Origin: Cystobacter fuscus DSM 2262 | GTDB lineage: Bacteria > Myxococcota > Myxococcia > Myxococcales > Myxococcaceae | Direction of reading: 5' to 3' | DNA: 64,000 nucleotides | Assembly (NCBI RefSeq): GCF_000335475.2 | Contig: NZ_ANAH02000001.1 | Span: 62,001 to 126,000, forward strand | Shown here: piece by piece, positions 62,601 through 64,000 of the stretch | Layout: each line of letters opens with the position of its first letter | Numbering within the stretch: position 1 is the stretch's first letter | The notes under the pieces: model-generated | What the model was told of the DNA's origin: nothing | Database searches by the model: none | Seen by the model: only the letters and a program-made list of their open reading frames with translations | Program-made: the position numbers and the translations under genes

Positions 62601-63502
62601 TCGCGGTGTGGAGCGACGACGGCGCGGGACCGGGCCCGGTGGAGTTCGTGGCGAAGGCGAACGCCGTGACGGGGCTCGTGGTCCGTGACGTGGAGAGCCC
62701 CTCGTATGCGCCAGTGCGCTACACCGAGCAGCGGGCGACCACGGCGCGGCTCGAACTGCCCGCGGAGGCCGAGGATGGTGCGTCCTTCACGGCCACCGCG
62801 CGGTTGGAGGTTCCCTCGGGAGAGCCAGCGGCCACGGGAGTACGATTCACCCTGGAGGTCCCCAGCGGCTGGACGTCCGAGCCGACGGGTACCACCCCCG
62901 ACGGCATCACGTCCTGGAAGGTCACGGTCCCCTCCACGGGCCGCACGCCGGCATCCCCGCCCGCGCTGCTGAGGGCGACGGCCGCCTACGTGCAAGCAGG
63001 CGCGGCCCGCTCGGCGAGCGACGTTCGCTTCGTCGGCCGTCCGGTTCCTCCGCCGGTGGCTGGCGAGCAGTGGGTCAGCGACATGCTCTTCGACGCCAGC
63101 ACCAACGCCTGGGGCCCCGTGGAGCGGGACATGTCCAACGGGGAGCAGGCGGCCGGCGACGGGCGTCCGCTCACGGTGGGCGGCACCGAGCACGCCAAGG
63201 GCCTCGGCACGCACGCGGATTCGTCCGTCACGGTGACCCTGAAGGGCTGCGAGTCCTTCACCGCGATCGTCGGCGTGGACGACGAGGTGGGGGATCGGGG
63301 AGATGTCACGTTCGAGGTCATCGGGGACGGCAAGTCCTTGTGGAAGTCCCCGACCGTGACGGGCAGCAGCGCGCCGCTCCCCGTGAGCGTCGATGTCACG
63401 GGCGTGACCCAGTTGCGCCTGGTCGTCGACGACCTCGGGAGCAACGGCAAGGACCATGCGGATTGGGCCTCGGCGAAGCTCACCGGCTGCACCGGCCCAT
63501 GA
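59687..63502 (+). CDS. GH35 beta-galactosidase lipoprotein with C-terminal NPCBM domain
   Basis: 1271 residues from ATG 59687, with GAGAAGGA 8 bases upstream. The signal peptide ends at lipobox SLSC (about residue 35), so the enzyme is anchored in the envelope. GH35 catalytic residues are E236 (acid/base, QIENEYD) and E323 (nucleophile, WAEFQGGW), with QNLYMLYGGTNWG typical of the family. Beta-sandwich domains follow (about 445-1010), then a NEW3-like segment (about 1015-1110) and an NPCBM carbohydrate-binding domain (1125-1271; GTEHAKGLGTHADSSVTVTL). It removes terminal beta-galactose from glycans or galactans. Two TGACG-type operators precede it. Confidence 0.9.
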   Translation: MKHQAGGRTPRRTRWPGGTMLASWVAALSVASLSCDKPPKPPPDPQPPTCGGEAPESPPGAGVPVYGAAVEAFGDGKPHQITYDKYSLMIDGKREYIWSGEFHPFRLPNPDLWWDMLQKYKAIGMNAVSFYFSWAYHSPAPGVYDFSSVRDVERLLDIAEEVGLYVIARPGPYINAEVDSGGFPGWLQTQAGRARSDADDYQAAWEQYFDAINPILARHQLTDGGGSVILYQIENEYDRTDGTAQNYMEELKAAVRADGITVPLFHNDKGRELRWACGKGAPDLYATDTYPGTSVTDYEFLRHGEKFTPPRCGVEDRPFFWAEFQGGWFQPWGGKLYEDNRDAYGPTFERITYGNNINNHFTIQNLYMLYGGTNWGWQADPNVVYTSYDYHAAFDEYRQQTNKIPPLKQQGYLVDAVADLRQLDNLPEQVEHSNPELHVDGDVNPVTGARFFFVRQENIKSVSRQDTTLRVRVSDGDYTVPQQADTALTINGQDYKILVAGYDLGAQRLVYSTAEIYTHQRIGERDVAVLHTRKGEAAELVLRYTAEPSVQVLSGGVTSTWDSSKNDLRLNWSADGLARVRVTEEGRAPLELLLADSDTASTFWTAHTARGPVLVRGAQLIREVQQDDAALRLVGDVSAAADIELWAGASFCQLTWNRGEQTWSETEYGTKVLSVPGPQPVTLPPLTSWKHTVDQPEAAPSFDDSAWLVADRTTTNNPTKPSTLPVLYADDYGFHYGDVWYRGRFQAVGDETGISLTAGTGKAGAWAVWLNGTYLGTVRTSPQAQNSSKDIPFPSGLLEPGQENQLSVLVRNMGHNEDGGSNDGHKNPRGLLAAKMMGSGSVISWRIQGARGGESLVEPLTGPQNNGGLHGERAGYTLPGFPDETWESATLPQATVAPGLHWYRTEVQLELPEGQDIPIALRFGGETAPKYRALIFVNGYNLGQYVNDVGPQRDFSLPQGFLRHRGKNTLALAVWSDDGAGPGPVEFVAKANAVTGLVVRDVESPSYAPVRYTEQRATTARLELPAEAEDGASFTATARLEVPSGEPAATGVRFTLEVPSGWTSEPTGTTPDGITSWKVTVPSTGRTPASPPALLRATAAYVQAGAARSASDVRFVGRPVPPPVAGEQWVSDMLFDASTNAWGPVERDMSNGEQAAGDGRPLTVGGTEHAKGLGTHADSSVTVTLKGCESFTAIVGVDDEVGDRGDVTFEVIGDGKSLWKSPTVTGSSAPLPVSVDVTGVTQLRLVVDDLGSNGKDHADWASAKLTGCTGP

Positions 63503-63748
63503 GGTGGAACGAGCGCTGAGCGAAAGGAAGCCCAGCGCTCCGGTCGCATCGTCCCCCCCGAGAGCCCTCCGAGGGGGGTTGAGAGGGCAACCGGCTGCTT
63601 CCGAGCCCCCAGCGGCGTCCAACACCAGCGCCCTACCAGCTCCCGCGCCCCACGTGCTGTGACGCGGTTCATAGAAGAGCGAAGCGGACTGCGAGAAGAT
63701 GGGCTCCTCTCGAACCCAACGGCGTCTGGCGGGGGAAACACTGAGCCC
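63503..63748. other. Intergenic region with terminator-like hairpin
   Basis: Contains CCCCCC (63554-63559) and GGGGGG (63573-63578), a 6-bp GC stem 51 bp after the GH35 stop and followed by TT only. Nothing else is supported in this stretch. Confidence 0.4.
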
Positions 63749-64000
63749 ATGAACTCGAGCGCGAGCTATTCGATCCGGGAGACGCTGTTCACCAGCACGA
63801 AATCGCGCATCTACCGGGCGACGCGGACCGCCGACCAGCGGCCCGTGATCCTCAAGGTGCTGCACGCGGACTTCCCCAGCACGGAGCAGGTCGCCCGGCT
63901 TCACCGGGAGTACCGGCTCACCCGCGACGTTGCGATGGATGGGGTCATCGAAGTCTTCGGACTGGAGAGATTCGGAACGAGCACGGCGATCGTGCTCGAG
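63749..64000 (+). CDS. N-terminus of a Ser/Thr kinase-type protein (cut by window end)
   Basis: 84 codons are visible from ATG 63749 (GGGGGAAA lies 13 bases upstream). The sequence YSIRETLFTSTKSRIYRATR followed by K36 in VILKVLHADF has the glycine-poor P-loop and lysine pattern of the kinase domain at the start of the large trifunctional proteins (Ser/Thr kinase, AAA/NB-ARC-like ATPase, GAF, histidine kinase) common in myxobacteria and cyanobacteria. LHREYRLTRDVAMDGVIEVF matches their first helix. The full architecture cannot be confirmed here. Confidence 0.6.
   Translation, partial: MNSSASYSIRETLFTSTKSRIYRATRTADQRPVILKVLHADFPSTEQVARLHREYRLTRDVAMDGVIEVFGLERFGTSTAIVLE

Noticed and set aside
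59771-63904. 1377-codon open frame on the minus strand
   Set aside because: Antisense to the GH35 gene, with repetitive Arg/His/Asp-rich composition and no domain.

Overview
The window is GC-rich DNA (about 70 percent by eye) of a fruiting, predatory delta-proteobacterium of the Myxococcota, most likely the Cystobacterineae (Cystobacter, Archangium, Melittangium or a relative). The evidence is a SitA-type lipoprotein toxin with its immunity gene, a decayed double-CXXCG immunity gene, a myxobacterial-type LexA box on recA, carboxypeptidase-regulatory-like TonB receptors, and many Ser/Thr kinases and histidine kinases. No rRNA, tRNA, CRISPR array or intact insertion sequence was seen.

Layout. 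1-7.9 kb (minus): a TPR protein cut by the window edge, a Pro/Ala-rich protein, then an M14 peptidase, TonB-dependent receptor and lipoprotein unit. 7.9-11.5 kb is an accessory patch: a symporter stub next to an immunity-gene remnant, a YdcF protein, a SnoaL-like protein, and a low-GC SitA/SitI toxin-immunity pair. 11.5-18 kb: DUF819 protein plus dipeptide epimerase (murein peptide use), a secreted M20 peptidase, a C39-like lipoprotein, and a lipoprotein with six C-x3-C repeats. 18-24 kb: recA with a LexA box, a membrane protein, and a cobalamin riboswitch controlling nrdAB. 24-31.5 kb: a secreted nuclease, glmU-glmS, gamma-glutamyltransferase and a TatD-like hydrolase. 31.5-40 kb: small proteins, an amidohydrolase, a receiver, purU, a Fur-boxed bfd-bfr pair, a two-gene ABC exporter, and a membrane histidine kinase. 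40-43.6 kb: two HEAT-like exported proteins and a tandem pair of M23-like secreted proteins. 43.7-54 kb is a signalling block: a zinc-finger/kinase/TPR protein coupled to a sigma factor, a hybrid histidine kinase, a second Ser/Thr kinase, then uvsE and a hemerythrin protein. 54-63.5 kb is a saccharide-degradation locus: GH3, a secreted LNS2/lipin-like protein, a PL3 pectate lyase, a small lipoprotein and a GH35 lipoprotein. The window ends inside another kinase.

How the parts work together. Several units are translationally coupled by ATGA or GTGA overlaps: sitA-sitI, epimerase-DUF819, nrdA-nrdB, bfd-bfr, ABC ATPase-permease and kinase-sigma. The most informative regulatory features are the B12 riboswitch over class I ribonucleotide reductase; paired TGACG-N5-YGTCA palindromes in both the GH3/LNS2 and the GH35 promoter regions; two LacI-type palindromes 338 bp apart upstream of the pectate lyase; a LexA box over the recA -10; a Fur box between bfd and an ABC exporter; and a 9-bp hairpin that buries the ribosome binding site of the TonB receptor. 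The best candidates for little-described systems are the TGACG-N5-YGTCA glycosidase regulon, the ZAS-kinase-TPR/sigma operon, the SitA/SitI pair with an L7/L12-like immunity protein, and the duplicated M23-like proteins.
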